Shown in pieces: positions 8,175 through 16,460 of a DNA stretch of 64,000 nt. The translations under genes were made by a program, and so were the position numbers. Each line of letters opens with the position of its first letter. Within the stretch, counting starts at the first letter, position 1. The DNA comes from Streptomyces sp. SLBN-118. GTDB taxonomy: Bacteria; Actinomycetota; Actinomycetes; Streptomycetales; Streptomycetaceae. The notes under the pieces are model-generated. The model ran no database searches and had not been told where the DNA came from. It worked only from the letters and a program-made list of their open reading frames with translations. Location: assembly GCF_006715635.1 (NCBI RefSeq), contig NZ_VFNP01000001.1, positions 868,001 through 932,000 of the forward strand, given 5' to 3'.

Positions 8175-8953
8175 GGATCGGCCTGATCACACCCGAGCCC
8201 GGGCATCCGCTGCTGGCCGCGGCCACCGCCCTGCTGACGCCCTCGCATCAGGTGGAGACACTTGATCCCGGAATGGTGGACGAAATCCCCGGGCCGCTCG
8301 CCGATGTCTATCTGCTCAAGTCGCGTACGCCACGTGCCCTGGCCCTCGCAGCCGGTCTGGAGCGGCGCGGCGCCCGGGTGGTGAACTCGGCTGCGGCGAC
8401 CGCGCTGTGCCAGGACCGGACTCAGATGGCGGCGAAGGCCCATGGGGCAGGCCTCCCGTTCGCGGCCACCCGTACCTTCGCCACGCTCGCACAACTGGCC
8501 TGCGGATCACCGCTCCCCGGCCCCGCGGTCGTCAAGAGCCGCCACAGCCGCCGGCACGACCTGGTGGCCCGTGTCGACGGCGGCATACAACTGCGGGAGC
8601 TCGCCGCCGCGCACCCCCATGAGCCTGTCGTGGTCCAGGAGTTCGCGCCGAACAGTGGCTGGGACCACAAACTCTGGGCGGTCGGAGACGGGCTCTTCGC
8701 CGCCCTGCGCCGTTCCGAACTCTCGCCCGGTGGGCGGGGTCCCACACTGCCGCTCGCGCCCGGTGACCTGCCGCCCGGCTGGCCGGCTCTGGTGCGCCGG
8801 GTCGGCGAGGTCTTCGAACTCGATGTCTACGGCGTGGACATCATCGACACGGGCGACGGGGCCCCGCTCGTCGTGGACATCAATGCGTTCCCCGGGGTCC
8901 GGGGTCAGTCCGGCGCTCCGGAGGCCCTGGTGGCACTGGTTCTGGACCGTTAG
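8171..8953 (+). CDS. ATP-grasp ligase 2
   Basis: 260 residues starting at the ATG of an ATGA overlap with the upstream ligase. It has the same architecture in shorter form: N-terminal MRIGLITPEPGHPLL, central GPAVVKSRHSRRHDLVARV and VVVQEFAPNSGWDHKLWAVG, and the C-terminal DVYGVDIIDTGDGAPLVVDI / NAFPGVRG metal site. The equivalent of the glycine-rich lid is weaker than in ligase 1 (KSRHSRRHD instead of KPADGSSGRA), so it may be the less active or differently gated partner. Its 3' end faces the M64 peptidase gene 25 bases away. Confidence 0.83.
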   Translation: MRIGLITPEPGHPLLAAATALLTPSHQVETLDPGMVDEIPGPLADVYLLKSRTPRALALAAGLERRGARVVNSAAATALCQDRTQMAAKAHGAGLPFAATRTFATLAQLACGSPLPGPAVVKSRHSRRHDLVARVDGGIQLRELAAAHPHEPVVVQEFAPNSGWDHKLWAVGDGLFAALRRSELSPGGRGPTLPLAPGDLPPGWPALVRRVGEVFELDVYGVDIIDTGDGAPLVVDINAFPGVRGQSGAPEALVALVLDR

Positions 8954-8978
8954 GAGCTCCGAGGCGGACCGCTCGGCA

Positions 8979-10331
8979 TCAGAGGCGGATCGTCCAGGCG
9001 GTGGTGGACTTCAGCGTCCCGGCGACTTCCGGGTCGCGCACTGAGGCCGTACGGTCCTCGGCGGTGGCCGACAACTGGTGTGCGCGGCGGTCGAGCAGCC
9101 GCGGGACCAGCTCCGACACCCGCAGCTGAGTGCGGCCCTCGGAGAACCTCAGCTCCCTGCCGTCCAGATACCAGCGGACCCTGAGCTGATGCCCGTCCGC
9201 GGCGGCCAGCCGGGGCACGGCGACCTTCGCGGTGTTTCCCGGGCGCAGTGTGCGACTGGTGGGAGTGACGGCGGTGACGACCCTGGCATGGCGGTAGAAG
9301 CCGGCGATCATCGCCTCGACGCCGGGCAGGCTGAAGGGCTTGCCGAGAGAGCGCATCAGGGAGTTGTCGGTGGGCCTGTACAGACCGGTGACGTAGTAGC
9401 CTCCGCCCTCGTACGTGCCGACCGCACCGCCGTCGGGCGACTGCTCGCCGAGCCAGCGGTGCCACTTGGCTGACTGTCCGGACATCTCGTCGGCGGTCAG
9501 CTTGGAGATGTTGGACTCGGCCGGCTCGCCCCCCGTGTACTTCTCGTAGCCCGGGTAGCCGGGGTAGTAGTACTCGTCGGCGAGCTTGCCCAGCGAGTGG
9601 CCGGTCTCGTGGATGGCCACCTGGCCGGACTTGTCATTGCCCGCCGAGGCGGTCGAGATGCCTTCGTAGCCGAGGCTCGCGCTCGGCTCGTTGTAGCCGG
9701 CACCGCCGTACTTGGTGCTGTTGGCGAGGACGAGTACCAGGTCCGCCTCCGGCGCCTTCGCCACGTAGCGGTCGACCTTGTCCTGGTCGATGCAGAGCAG
9801 CCGCTCGATGTCGTCGCACCAGAAGTACGAGCCCAGCGCGGTGTCGCGGACGGTGTCCTTTCCGGGGTCGCCGGACACACCGGACTGATTCGACACGGCG
9901 TCGACCGCCCAGACGTTGAAGAGGCCCTGGTAGGTCGAGTACGGCTCGACGGCCGCCACCTCGGCCCATTTCTCCTTGGCGTCGATGTGGAACTGCGCCA
10001 GCTCGGCGGCGGTGTAGCCGTCCCCGATGACGACGATGTCCAGCCGGTCGGCGGTGGAGCCGTTGTCCACCAGCTTGGTGACATCGCCGTCGGCGGCTTC
10101 CTCTGCCGCCGAGAGCCGGGAGGCCGGGCGGCCTTGGCCCTCCTTCGGTACGTGCGTGTGGCCGGATCCGGCGGCTCTGCCGTGCTCCGGCCCGGGTATC
10201 TCGACCTCGACCCCGCTCCGGCCCGGCGTCGCCCCGTCGGCGGCCGCGCTGCCCGGCGCGGACGCCACAACGGCAACGAGGACAGCGGCCACTCCGGCCG
10301 CCGCCAGGGCACTGCCCCGTGCTGAACGCAT
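8979..10331 (-). CDS. Secreted M64-family metallopeptidase
   Basis: 450 residues beginning at ATG 10331, directly behind GGGGGAGGA; an in-frame ATG at 10349 lacks a comparable site. The N-terminal signal peptide (LAAAGVAAVLVAVVASAPGS-AAA) predicts export. The zinc site HETGHSLGKLADEY at about residues 241-254 is the M64 form HExxHxxxxxxDE, known from IgA peptidase M64. RLDIVVIGDGYTAAE near residue 96 is the usual start of the catalytic domain. The last ~110 residues form a beta-rich domain (TPTSRTLRPGNTAKVAVP, VRWYLDGRELRF). Transcribed divergently from an XRE-TPR regulator. Confidence 0.9.
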   Translation of the reverse strand: MRSARGSALAAAGVAAVLVAVVASAPGSAAADGATPGRSGVEVEIPGPEHGRAAGSGHTHVPKEGQGRPASRLSAAEEAADGDVTKLVDNGSTADRLDIVVIGDGYTAAELAQFHIDAKEKWAEVAAVEPYSTYQGLFNVWAVDAVSNQSGVSGDPGKDTVRDTALGSYFWCDDIERLLCIDQDKVDRYVAKAPEADLVLVLANSTKYGGAGYNEPSASLGYEGISTASAGNDKSGQVAIHETGHSLGKLADEYYYPGYPGYEKYTGGEPAESNISKLTADEMSGQSAKWHRWLGEQSPDGGAVGTYEGGGYYVTGLYRPTDNSLMRSLGKPFSLPGVEAMIAGFYRHARVVTAVTPTSRTLRPGNTAKVAVPRLAAADGHQLRVRWYLDGRELRFSEGRTQLRVSELVPRLLDRRAHQLSATAEDRTASVRDPEVAGTLKSTTAWTIRL

Positions 10332-10353
10332 GAATCCTCCCCCTGTCATGGAA

Positions 10354-10470
10354 GTTAAGTGGTTGGTTAAGTCTGATGAACTGGCTGCTTAAATTAGGGG
10401 GCGTACCGGAGGTGCGCAATGCCTGCTACCCCTGAATACTGGGGAGTTCAGGAATCAGGAGGGGGTACCA
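10354..10470. promoter_or_regulatory. Divergent promoter region between M64 peptidase and XRE-TPR regulator
   Basis: Unusually AT-rich for this window. GTTAAGT occurs twice at 12-base spacing (10354-10360, 10366-10372), and CTTAAATTAG follows at ~10388. Near the regulator, CCTGAA and TTCAGG form arms of a dyad around an ACTGGGGA-centred loop at about 10431-10452. AGGAGGGGG before 10471 is the ribosome site of the regulator. The repeats are seen; their role as operators is inference. Confidence 0.4.
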
Positions 10471-11811
10471 ATGGACGAACCGGTCGAGATCGGACGCCGG
10501 GTGCAGCGTCTGCGTAACCAGCGCGGACTGACACAGCGCCAGCTGGCAGAGCCCTCCTACACGCCCGCGTATGTCTCGACCCTGGAGTCCGGCAAGGTCC
10601 GGCCCTCCGAGACCGCGCTTCGCTTCCTCGCGGAACGGCTCGGCACGACATACGAGGAGCTGACCACCGGACGGCCCGCCCATGTGGCCACCGAGCTGCG
10701 GCTCGCCCTCACCGACGCCCAGCAGCAGCTGGCCACCGGCGCAGCCGACGAGGCCGCCGTCAGCTACCGCCGTCTCCTGACCGACGCGGAACACCTCGGC
10801 CTCGCTCCCGAGCAGGCCGAGGCGCTGCTCGGGCTCGGCGACTGCGCTCTGGAATCAGGTGAACTGGCCGATGCGGGACGGCACTTCGAGGAGGCGGAGC
10901 GGCTCCTGGCCGGTGAACCGCTGCCCCGCCGCGCCCGCGCGATCCGGGGCCGTGCCGTCGCGCACCTGCTGGCCGGGGAGCTGCGCTACGCCTGCTACCT
11001 CCTCGAGTCCACCATCGACGAGCTCGGAACGAGCGGCCTGGCCGACCCCGAGGCGCTGGTTCTGCTGTACGCCGCCGTCATCGGCCCGTACATCGACATG
11101 GGCGCCCTCGCCCGTGCCGCACACGCCGCCGAACTCGCCCTGGCCCTGGCGCCGCAGGTCAGCGATCCGGCACTGGTGGCGGGCATGCACCGGCAGGTGG
11201 CCCGCACCTTCCTGGCCGAAGGACGCACGGCGGACGCCGACGCCTCGCTCGCCAAGGCCCAGGCGATCTACCGCCAGCTGAGACTGCGGACCGACCTCGC
11301 ACACTGCCACTGGATGCGCGGCTACGTCCAGGCACAGAACGGCGAACTCGCTTTCGCTGAAAAGGAGTTGCGCACCGCCCGGGACATGCTGACCGCCAAG
11401 CGCGCCGTGCTCTACACCGCCCAGGTGGAGGTGGAGCTCGCCGACGTACTGCGGCGGCTCGGGAGGCACGATGAGGCGGCCGGTCTGCTCTCGGCCCTCC
11501 TGGAACTCGGCGACCGGCACGGCGCGGTGCACGCGGGCGGCGCGCACCGCCTGCTCGGGCTGATCGCCGAGGAGCGCGGCGACACCGAGGCGGCCGAGGA
11601 GCACTATGTCGTGGCGCTCGCCCTGCTGGAGCGGAGCGGAGCGAGCGGCGACCTGGCCGACCTCTGCCGCTTGCTGGGGGACCTGCTGCGCCGCGGTGGA
11701 CGCACCGAAGCCGCTCTGGACGCCTACCGCACGGGACTGGGCCACCGGGCGGCCCCCGGCACGACGACCCTGGGACCGGCTCCGGCGGCTCCCGCGTTCA
11801 CGCAACGCTGA
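10471..11811 (+). CDS. XRE-type regulator with TPR domain
   Basis: 446 residues. Residues 6-62 form the helix-turn-helix (IGRRVQRLRNQRGLTQRQLA, VSTLESGKVRPSETALRFLA). From about residue 80 to the end the protein is a run of helical TPR-like units (for example EAVLLYAAVIGPYIDMGAL-type pairs and EQAEALLGLGDCALESGELA). This is the layout of Streptomyces peptide- or ligand-sensing regulators. It is divergent from the secreted M64 protease across about 140 bases, so that protease is its most likely target. Confidence 0.88.
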   Translation: MDEPVEIGRRVQRLRNQRGLTQRQLAEPSYTPAYVSTLESGKVRPSETALRFLAERLGTTYEELTTGRPAHVATELRLALTDAQQQLATGAADEAAVSYRRLLTDAEHLGLAPEQAEALLGLGDCALESGELADAGRHFEEAERLLAGEPLPRRARAIRGRAVAHLLAGELRYACYLLESTIDELGTSGLADPEALVLLYAAVIGPYIDMGALARAAHAAELALALAPQVSDPALVAGMHRQVARTFLAEGRTADADASLAKAQAIYRQLRLRTDLAHCHWMRGYVQAQNGELAFAEKELRTARDMLTAKRAVLYTAQVEVELADVLRRLGRHDEAAGLLSALLELGDRHGAVHAGGAHRLLGLIAEERGDTEAAEEHYVVALALLERSGASGDLADLCRLLGDLLRRGGRTEAALDAYRTGLGHRAAPGTTTLGPAPAAPAFTQR

Positions 11812-11823
11812 GGCGAATCCCCG

Positions 11824-13065
11824 TCATTGCCAACCGCGCCGCAAGGGTTCACCGGTGTCCCGGACCATCCCGCTGTCGCGCAGGCGGCGGGCCCGTAACA
11901 CCAGCTCCAGCTTGAAACGACGGTCCGGATCGTCCACCTCGTCGCCGAGCAGGGCCCGGATCTGGCGTAATCGGTAGCGCACGGTCTGGGGATGGACGCC
12001 GAGCCGCGCCGCGACTTCGGGGGCTCCACCGCGTGTCTCCAGCCAGGCGAGCAGCGTCTCGACGAGCCGCCTGCTGTGCGCGGGGGCGCACTGGTCGAGC
12101 GGTGCCAGGCAGCGGCGGGCCATGTCCTCGATCAGCTCCTCCGGCGGCAGCAGGACCAGCGCCTCGGTGTGCTCCGTGCACTGCAGCACGTGCCCGACCG
12201 GGAGCAGCCCGCGCTCCATCAGGCGTACGGCGGCGAAGGCCCAGTGCAGCGACTTGGCGGCCTCGGCGAGCGGAACCGGCGGGCCCATCGCGCCCGACCA
12301 GCCGGTCATCGCGCGCTCCAGGAGTTCGGGCCGCCCGGCCGCGTGCGGCTCGGGGACGACCATGCGGGGCTGCTCGTACTCCATGTCCAGGAGCACCTCC
12401 TGGCCCACGGCCGGGGCCACGGATTCCGGGGCGGGCCGCAGCAGTACGGCGACGGCGACCTGTTCGGGCAGCGGCCATCCGATGCGCTCGGCATGCTCGG
12501 CCAGGGCATCGGTGGGATCGGTACGGTGCTCGCTGAGCATCAGGCTGATCAGCCGCCGCTGCAGCCGAAGCCGCTCGCCGGCCTGGCGGGCGGCTGCTTC
12601 GACATAACCGCGTACGGACTGTGCGACGAGCCCGTCGAGATACTCGAAGCCCGACTCCACCAGCTCGTACATGGCCGGGGGCGGAATCTCGACCTGCTGC
12701 CCGATCTCGGCGAGACGACGCCACGCGAGCCGGACACCGAGCCGGTAGATGGCCTGGAGCGAGTCCAGGCTGCGACCCTGCAGCACCTCGCCGCGGCCGA
12801 ACTCCTGGAACACCTCCAGCCGGCGCCCGTGCGGCAGGTGATCCTCCACCACAAGATGGCCGACGAAGTCCTCCAGTGCCTCGCGGATGCCGATCAGGGC
12901 CATGGGCTCGCCCGAATCGTCGACGACGAGCGGCAGGCCGGGGTACTCCTTGCGGATCTCGCCGAGGATCGCCTGGGCGAGTGCGGGCACCTCGGCCATG
13001 GCCAGGGCGGCGAATCTGCGTGCCCGCGGGCGGGGGACGTCCCGCCACGCCGTGCGCACGGGCAT
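11824..13065 (-). CDS. PucR/CdaR-like helix-turn-helix regulator
   Basis: 413 residues. The C-terminal 60 residues carry the PucR-type helix-turn-helix (LVETLLAWLETRGGAPEVAA, RLGVHPQTVRYRLRQIRALLG). The centre is a degenerate GGDEF-like region typical of this family, and the N-terminal part contains SLDSLQAIYRLGVRLAWRRL, the RsbR-like N domain often seen in Streptomyces. A small membrane-protein gene ends 10 bases upstream on the same strand, so the two are likely co-transcribed. Its target is not evident. Confidence 0.9.
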   Translation of the reverse strand: MPVRTAWRDVPRPRARRFAALAMAEVPALAQAILGEIRKEYPGLPLVVDDSGEPMALIGIREALEDFVGHLVVEDHLPHGRRLEVFQEFGRGEVLQGRSLDSLQAIYRLGVRLAWRRLAEIGQQVEIPPPAMYELVESGFEYLDGLVAQSVRGYVEAAARQAGERLRLQRRLISLMLSEHRTDPTDALAEHAERIGWPLPEQVAVAVLLRPAPESVAPAVGQEVLLDMEYEQPRMVVPEPHAAGRPELLERAMTGWSGAMGPPVPLAEAAKSLHWAFAAVRLMERGLLPVGHVLQCTEHTEALVLLPPEELIEDMARRCLAPLDQCAPAHSRRLVETLLAWLETRGGAPEVAARLGVHPQTVRYRLRQIRALLGDEVDDPDRRFKLELVLRARRLRDSGMVRDTGEPLRRGWQ

Positions 13066-13074
13066 GGTTTCCCC

Positions 13075-13239
13075 CTAGGGCTGCGGGGACGCTGTCGGCC
13101 GGCCCGTCTCGAAGGAGACGAGAGGCACATTGGGCTGCTCGGGTGTGGCGTTCAGTGCGGCGACGATGCCGAAGGCAGCCCCCACGGCGAGGACGGCTGC
13201 GGCCATGGTGGTCAGCACGGCGGCGGTCAGTATGTGCAT
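13075..13239 (-). CDS. Small membrane protein, 54 aa, DUF2613-like
   Basis: ATG 13239 to stop 13075 encodes MHILTAAVLTTMAAAVLAVG, continuing AAFGIVAALNATPEQPN and ending in a short polar tail. One hydrophobic span near residues 5-30 is followed by an external-looking tail, which matches the size and shape of DUF2613 proteins. The upstream GAGAGG is a fair ribosome site. It lies just before the PucR regulator and divergent from the DUF3068 gene. Confidence 0.65.
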   Translation of the reverse strand: MHILTAAVLTTMAAAVLAVGAAFGIVAALNATPEQPNVPLVSFETGRPTASPQP

Positions 13240-13317
13240 GGTTCAGCGAGCCTCTCGGTCGGAAGGCACCCCGCCCCGCGGCCACCGGCTCGGCGACTGC
13301 CCAGTCTGTGAGGGGCA

Positions 13318-13332
13318 TTGACACTTAGTCAA
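13318..13332. promoter_or_regulatory. Dyad TTGAC-N5-GTCAA between divergent genes
   Basis: TTGACACTTAGTCAA has perfect five-base arms. It stands in the 164-base gap between the small membrane protein and the DUF3068 gene and could be a -35 box, an operator, or both. Confidence 0.35.
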
Positions 13333-13403
13333 GAGGGCGCTTACGGTCCCGGCCCGTACAGACGCGCACCGTCCTGATTCCCCCACCGCCCGGGAGTGCC
13401 CCT

Positions 13404-14354
13404 ATGCGTCGTACCGCTTCGCCGTTGTCACTGCTCCTGCTGGGCACCGGCGTCTTCCTGCTCGTCCTGGCTCCGCTGCTCGCCTGGTACGTCGAGCCAC
13501 GCGCAGAACGCACCCCGACCGATGTCGATGTCACCACGGTGTTCACCGGCAACGGCGACTATTTCGACACCGAGAGTCTCAGACCCGTACAGGGAGAACC
13601 GATCACCATCACCCGCCGGGTGCTGGGTGATGTCGCGGCGAGCGAGCGCAGCGGACGGGCGGTGTGGGACGTGTCCACGGCCATCGACACCCCGAACACG
13701 CTGGCCTTCGGCGATCCGCGCAGATCCTACCAGTGGACGCTGGAGCGCTGGGTGACCGACCGCCGGACCAACGCTCCGGTGCACTGCTGCGGGGAGACGC
13801 CGCAGTATCAGGGCGAGGCGTACCTGAAGTTCCCCTTCGACGTGCAAAAGCGCGGATACCTCTGGTGGGACACCACGCTGGGATCCACGGTACGGCTGGA
13901 GTTCAAGGGCACCAAGAAGGTCGCGGGCTACGAGGGTTACCGGTTCACCGGATCCGTGAAGGACACCCGGACGGGCACCCGCCAGGTGCCGGGGCGGCTG
14001 GTCGGCCTGCCGAAACAGCGCCAGGTGCATGCCGAGGAGTGGTACGCCAACCACGGCATCGAACTCGTCGTCGACCGGCGGACGGGCCGCATCATGAACG
14101 CGAGGACCGCTCCGCGCAAGACTCTGCGGGCACCCGGTGGCGACGCGGCGAAGGTGGTCCTGCTGGACAGCGCCGGGCTGGAGTTCACCCCGGACACCCA
14201 GCGGGAGCAGGTGGCGCTGGCGAAGACCGACAGCGGCCGACTGCGGGCTCTGGGAGACCTCGCACCGATCGGCGGCGGGGCGGCCGGGCTCGTCCTTGCT
14301 GCCGCGGGTGTCATCCTCCTGTTGCGCGGCCCAGAGCGCCCGAATCCGACGTAA
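13404..14354 (+). CDS. DUF3068 membrane-anchored exported protein
   Basis: 316 residues with one transmembrane span at each end: LLLLGTGVFLLVLAPLLAWY near the N-terminus and AAGLVLAAAGVILLL near the C-terminus. The large domain between them lies outside. Motifs such as YLWWDTTLGSTV and GYEGYRFTGSV, and a Cys pair (HCC) around residue 132, are those of DUF3068 (PorA/CwsA-like actinobacterial envelope proteins). In actinobacteria it often accompanies the glycosyltransferase / AftD-like genes found next here. GGGAG precedes ATG 13404. Confidence 0.87.
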   Translation: MRRTASPLSLLLLGTGVFLLVLAPLLAWYVEPRAERTPTDVDVTTVFTGNGDYFDTESLRPVQGEPITITRRVLGDVAASERSGRAVWDVSTAIDTPNTLAFGDPRRSYQWTLERWVTDRRTNAPVHCCGETPQYQGEAYLKFPFDVQKRGYLWWDTTLGSTVRLEFKGTKKVAGYEGYRFTGSVKDTRTGTRQVPGRLVGLPKQRQVHAEEWYANHGIELVVDRRTGRIMNARTAPRKTLRAPGGDAAKVVLLDSAGLEFTPDTQREQVALAKTDSGRLRALGDLAPIGGGAAGLVLAAAGVILLLRGPERPNPT

Positions 14355-14378
14355 TGCGCACAATGTGATGGAGCGTCA

Positions 14379-14393
14379 GGCCCGTTGCGGGCC
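14379..14393 (+). terminator. Short hairpin after DUF3068
   Basis: GGCCCG-TTG-CGGGCC followed by AAATTTG, 25 bases after the DUF3068 stop. The stem is only six pairs, so it may attenuate rather than stop transcription. Confidence 0.35.
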
Positions 14394-14524
14394 AAATTTG
14401 TCACCAACGTGAGTAGCGGCATCGAACAGCCGGGCGGAGACTACCAACCCACCCCGCCACGCCGACCGCTCTCGCGCACCCAACATCCCCAACGTCCCGC
14501 ACCCCGAGGCGAGTTGGAGCTCGA

Positions 14525-15682
14525 ATGCCCCAGCACGTACCCCCCACGTTGCGCGCGCCACTCCCCCACCATCCGCGGATGTCCCCGCGGCTCGACCCCG
14601 CGTCCGGGCCTGGCCCGCATCCTCGCCGGATCGTCTTCCTCGCCCGGCGCGACCTCGGCAACCCGGCCGCGGGCGGTTCCGAACTGCTCATCGACCGCAT
14701 CGCCGACGGGCTCACCGCTCACGGCCACCAGGTCACCCTCCTGTGTGGCGGTCCCGCCGCCTGCCGCGGCTACCGCGTTGTCTCCGCCGGCGGGGACGCG
14801 GGACACTTTCTGCGGGCCCGAGGTGCGTTCCAACGGCAGGTCGGTGACTGCGACCTGTTCGTCGAGGTGTGCAACGGCATGCCCTACCTCGCCCCGCTGT
14901 GGCACAGCGGACCGACGCTCTGCCTGGTCAACCATGTCCACACCGACATCTGGGGCGAGCGCTTCCCCGGCCCCGCCGCCCGGCTGGGCAGAAGGCTCGA
15001 GCGCTGGGCACTGACCCGTGCCCACAGCGGCAACCTGCTGGTCGCCGTCTCCCCCTCGACCGCCGACGCGCTCCACGGCCTCGGTGTCCCGCGGGAGCGG
15101 ATCCGGCTCGTCAACAACGGTGTCGAGGAGCCGGGCCCGCTCGAGCCGACCTCGGCCGAGCCGCTGTTCCTCGCCGTGGGGCGGCTCGTCGAGTACAAGC
15201 GGATCGAGCTGCTGCTTCGTCTGTGGGAAAGGGTCAGGCCGGTCACCGGAGGCCGGCTCGTCATCGTGGGTGACGGGCCGGAACGGGCCAGGCTGGAATC
15301 TCTCGCCGGGCCCGGCGTGACCTTCACGGGCCGGGTCTGTGAAGCGGAGAAACACCGGCTGCTGTGCGCGGCCTGGTTGTTGCTGCACCCCTCGCTCGTC
15401 GAGGGCTGGGGGCTCGTGGTGACCGAGGCCGCTGCCCGGTACACACCTGCCATCGGCTTCGACGTGCCCGGTCTCAGAGACTCGATCGAGGACGGCGTCA
15501 CCGGTGTACTCGCCCGCGGCGAGAGCTCGTTCGCCGCGGCCTGGTGCACGCTGGCGCTCAGTTCCGAGCGGCGCGAGGCGCTCGGCCGCGCGGCCGGGCA
15601 GCGGGCAGCGGACTTCCGCTGGGGCGCCACGGTCCGGCAGTTCCGGGCGGCGGCCGCGGAGGCCGCGCCGCAGCGGAGGTGA
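14525..15682 (+). CDS. Glycosyltransferase family 4
   Basis: 385 residues of GT-B fold. The N-terminal domain begins RRIVFLARRDLGNPAAGGSE and contains VNHVHTDIWGERFPG. The C-terminal nucleotide-sugar domain has VGRLVEYKRIELLLRLWERV and the GT4 retaining signature HPSLVEGWGLVVTEAAA (EX7E, near residues 300-315). It probably works on the cytoplasmic side, adding a sugar to a lipid-linked or small acceptor. GGAG precedes ATG 14525. The next gene starts 8 bases after its stop, and with AftD-like downstream this is the sugar-activating part of an envelope glycan operon. Confidence 0.92.
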   Translation: MPQHVPPTLRAPLPHHPRMSPRLDPASGPGPHPRRIVFLARRDLGNPAAGGSELLIDRIADGLTAHGHQVTLLCGGPAACRGYRVVSAGGDAGHFLRARGAFQRQVGDCDLFVEVCNGMPYLAPLWHSGPTLCLVNHVHTDIWGERFPGPAARLGRRLERWALTRAHSGNLLVAVSPSTADALHGLGVPRERIRLVNNGVEEPGPLEPTSAEPLFLAVGRLVEYKRIELLLRLWERVRPVTGGRLVIVGDGPERARLESLAGPGVTFTGRVCEAEKHRLLCAAWLLLHPSLVEGWGLVVTEAAARYTPAIGFDVPGLRDSIEDGVTGVLARGESSFAAAWCTLALSSERREALGRAAGQRAADFRWGATVRQFRAAAAEAAPQRR

Positions 15683-15689
15683 TGCGGCC

Positions 15690-16460
15690 GTGAAGGATCC
15701 CTCCATCCGCAGGTCTCTGACCCTCTTCCGGGCGTTCATGAGCGAGCAGACCGACCCGGACCGCTGCTACACCCTGCTCGCCCAGGACGCGGCCGACCAG
15801 TTGGAGCGACAGATGCCCCTGCAGGGCCGGACGGTGGTGGACGTGGGCGGCGGACGCGGCCACTTCACCGAGGAGTTCCGGCGGCGCGGGGCGCACAGCT
15901 ACCTCTTCGAGCCCGATCTGCGCGAACTGGGCGCCCGCGGCACCGCCCCCGTGGGCTCGGTGGTCGCCGACGGCTATCTGCTGCCCCTGGCCGACGGAGT
16001 CGCGGACATCTGCTTCTCCTCCAACGTGCTGGAACACGTCGCCGACCCGCAGACCTTCCTCAGCGAACTGATCCGCGTCACCCGGCCGGGCGGGCTGATC
16101 TACGTCTCGTTCACCAACTGGCTCTCCCCCTGGGGCGGTCACGAGTGGGCGCCCTGGCACTACCTGGGCGCGGACCGGGCCCGTGCCCGCTACCTGCGGC
16201 GGACCGGGCGCCCCGCCAAACACACCCTGGGCGAGAACCTGTTCGCGATCCACATCGGTCCGACCCTGCGCCATGTACGCACCCGCGAGGACGTCTCACT
16301 GGTCACCGCACGCTCCCGTTACTGGCCCTTCCTCGCGCAGGCCGTCACCCGCGTCCCGGGCCTGCGCGAAATAGCCACCTGGAACCTCCTCCTCGTCCTC
16401 AGGCGCCGAACAGAAACGGCAGCAGCGATGACCAGCCCCCTGCGAGTCACCCGTGGCTGA
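15690..16460 (+). CDS. Class I SAM-dependent methyltransferase
   Basis: 256 residues from GTG 15690, preceded by GGAGGTGATG; longer upstream frames would run far into the glycosyltransferase gene. The SAM loop is GRTVVDVGGGRGHFTEEF at about residues 47-64, followed by the acidic LFEPDLREL, DICFSSNVLEHVADP and VTRPGGLIYVSF. The acceptor is probably a sugar or glycolipid, given the neighbours. The stop overlaps the start of the AftD-like gene by eight bases. Confidence 0.9.
   Translation: MKDPSIRRSLTLFRAFMSEQTDPDRCYTLLAQDAADQLERQMPLQGRTVVDVGGGRGHFTEEFRRRGAHSYLFEPDLRELGARGTAPVGSVVADGYLLPLADGVADICFSSNVLEHVADPQTFLSELIRVTRPGGLIYVSFTNWLSPWGGHEWAPWHYLGADRARARYLRRTGRPAKHTLGENLFAIHIGPTLRHVRTREDVSLVTARSRYWPFLAQAVTRVPGLREIATWNLLLVLRRRTETAAAMTSPLRVTRG

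Noticed and set aside
7266..8953. ATP-grasp pair as a graspetide (microviridin-like) cluster
   Set aside because: No small precursor ORF with a repeated Thr/Ser-Glu/Asp core was found on either strand within several kilobases, and no transporter or acetyltransferase is adjacent.
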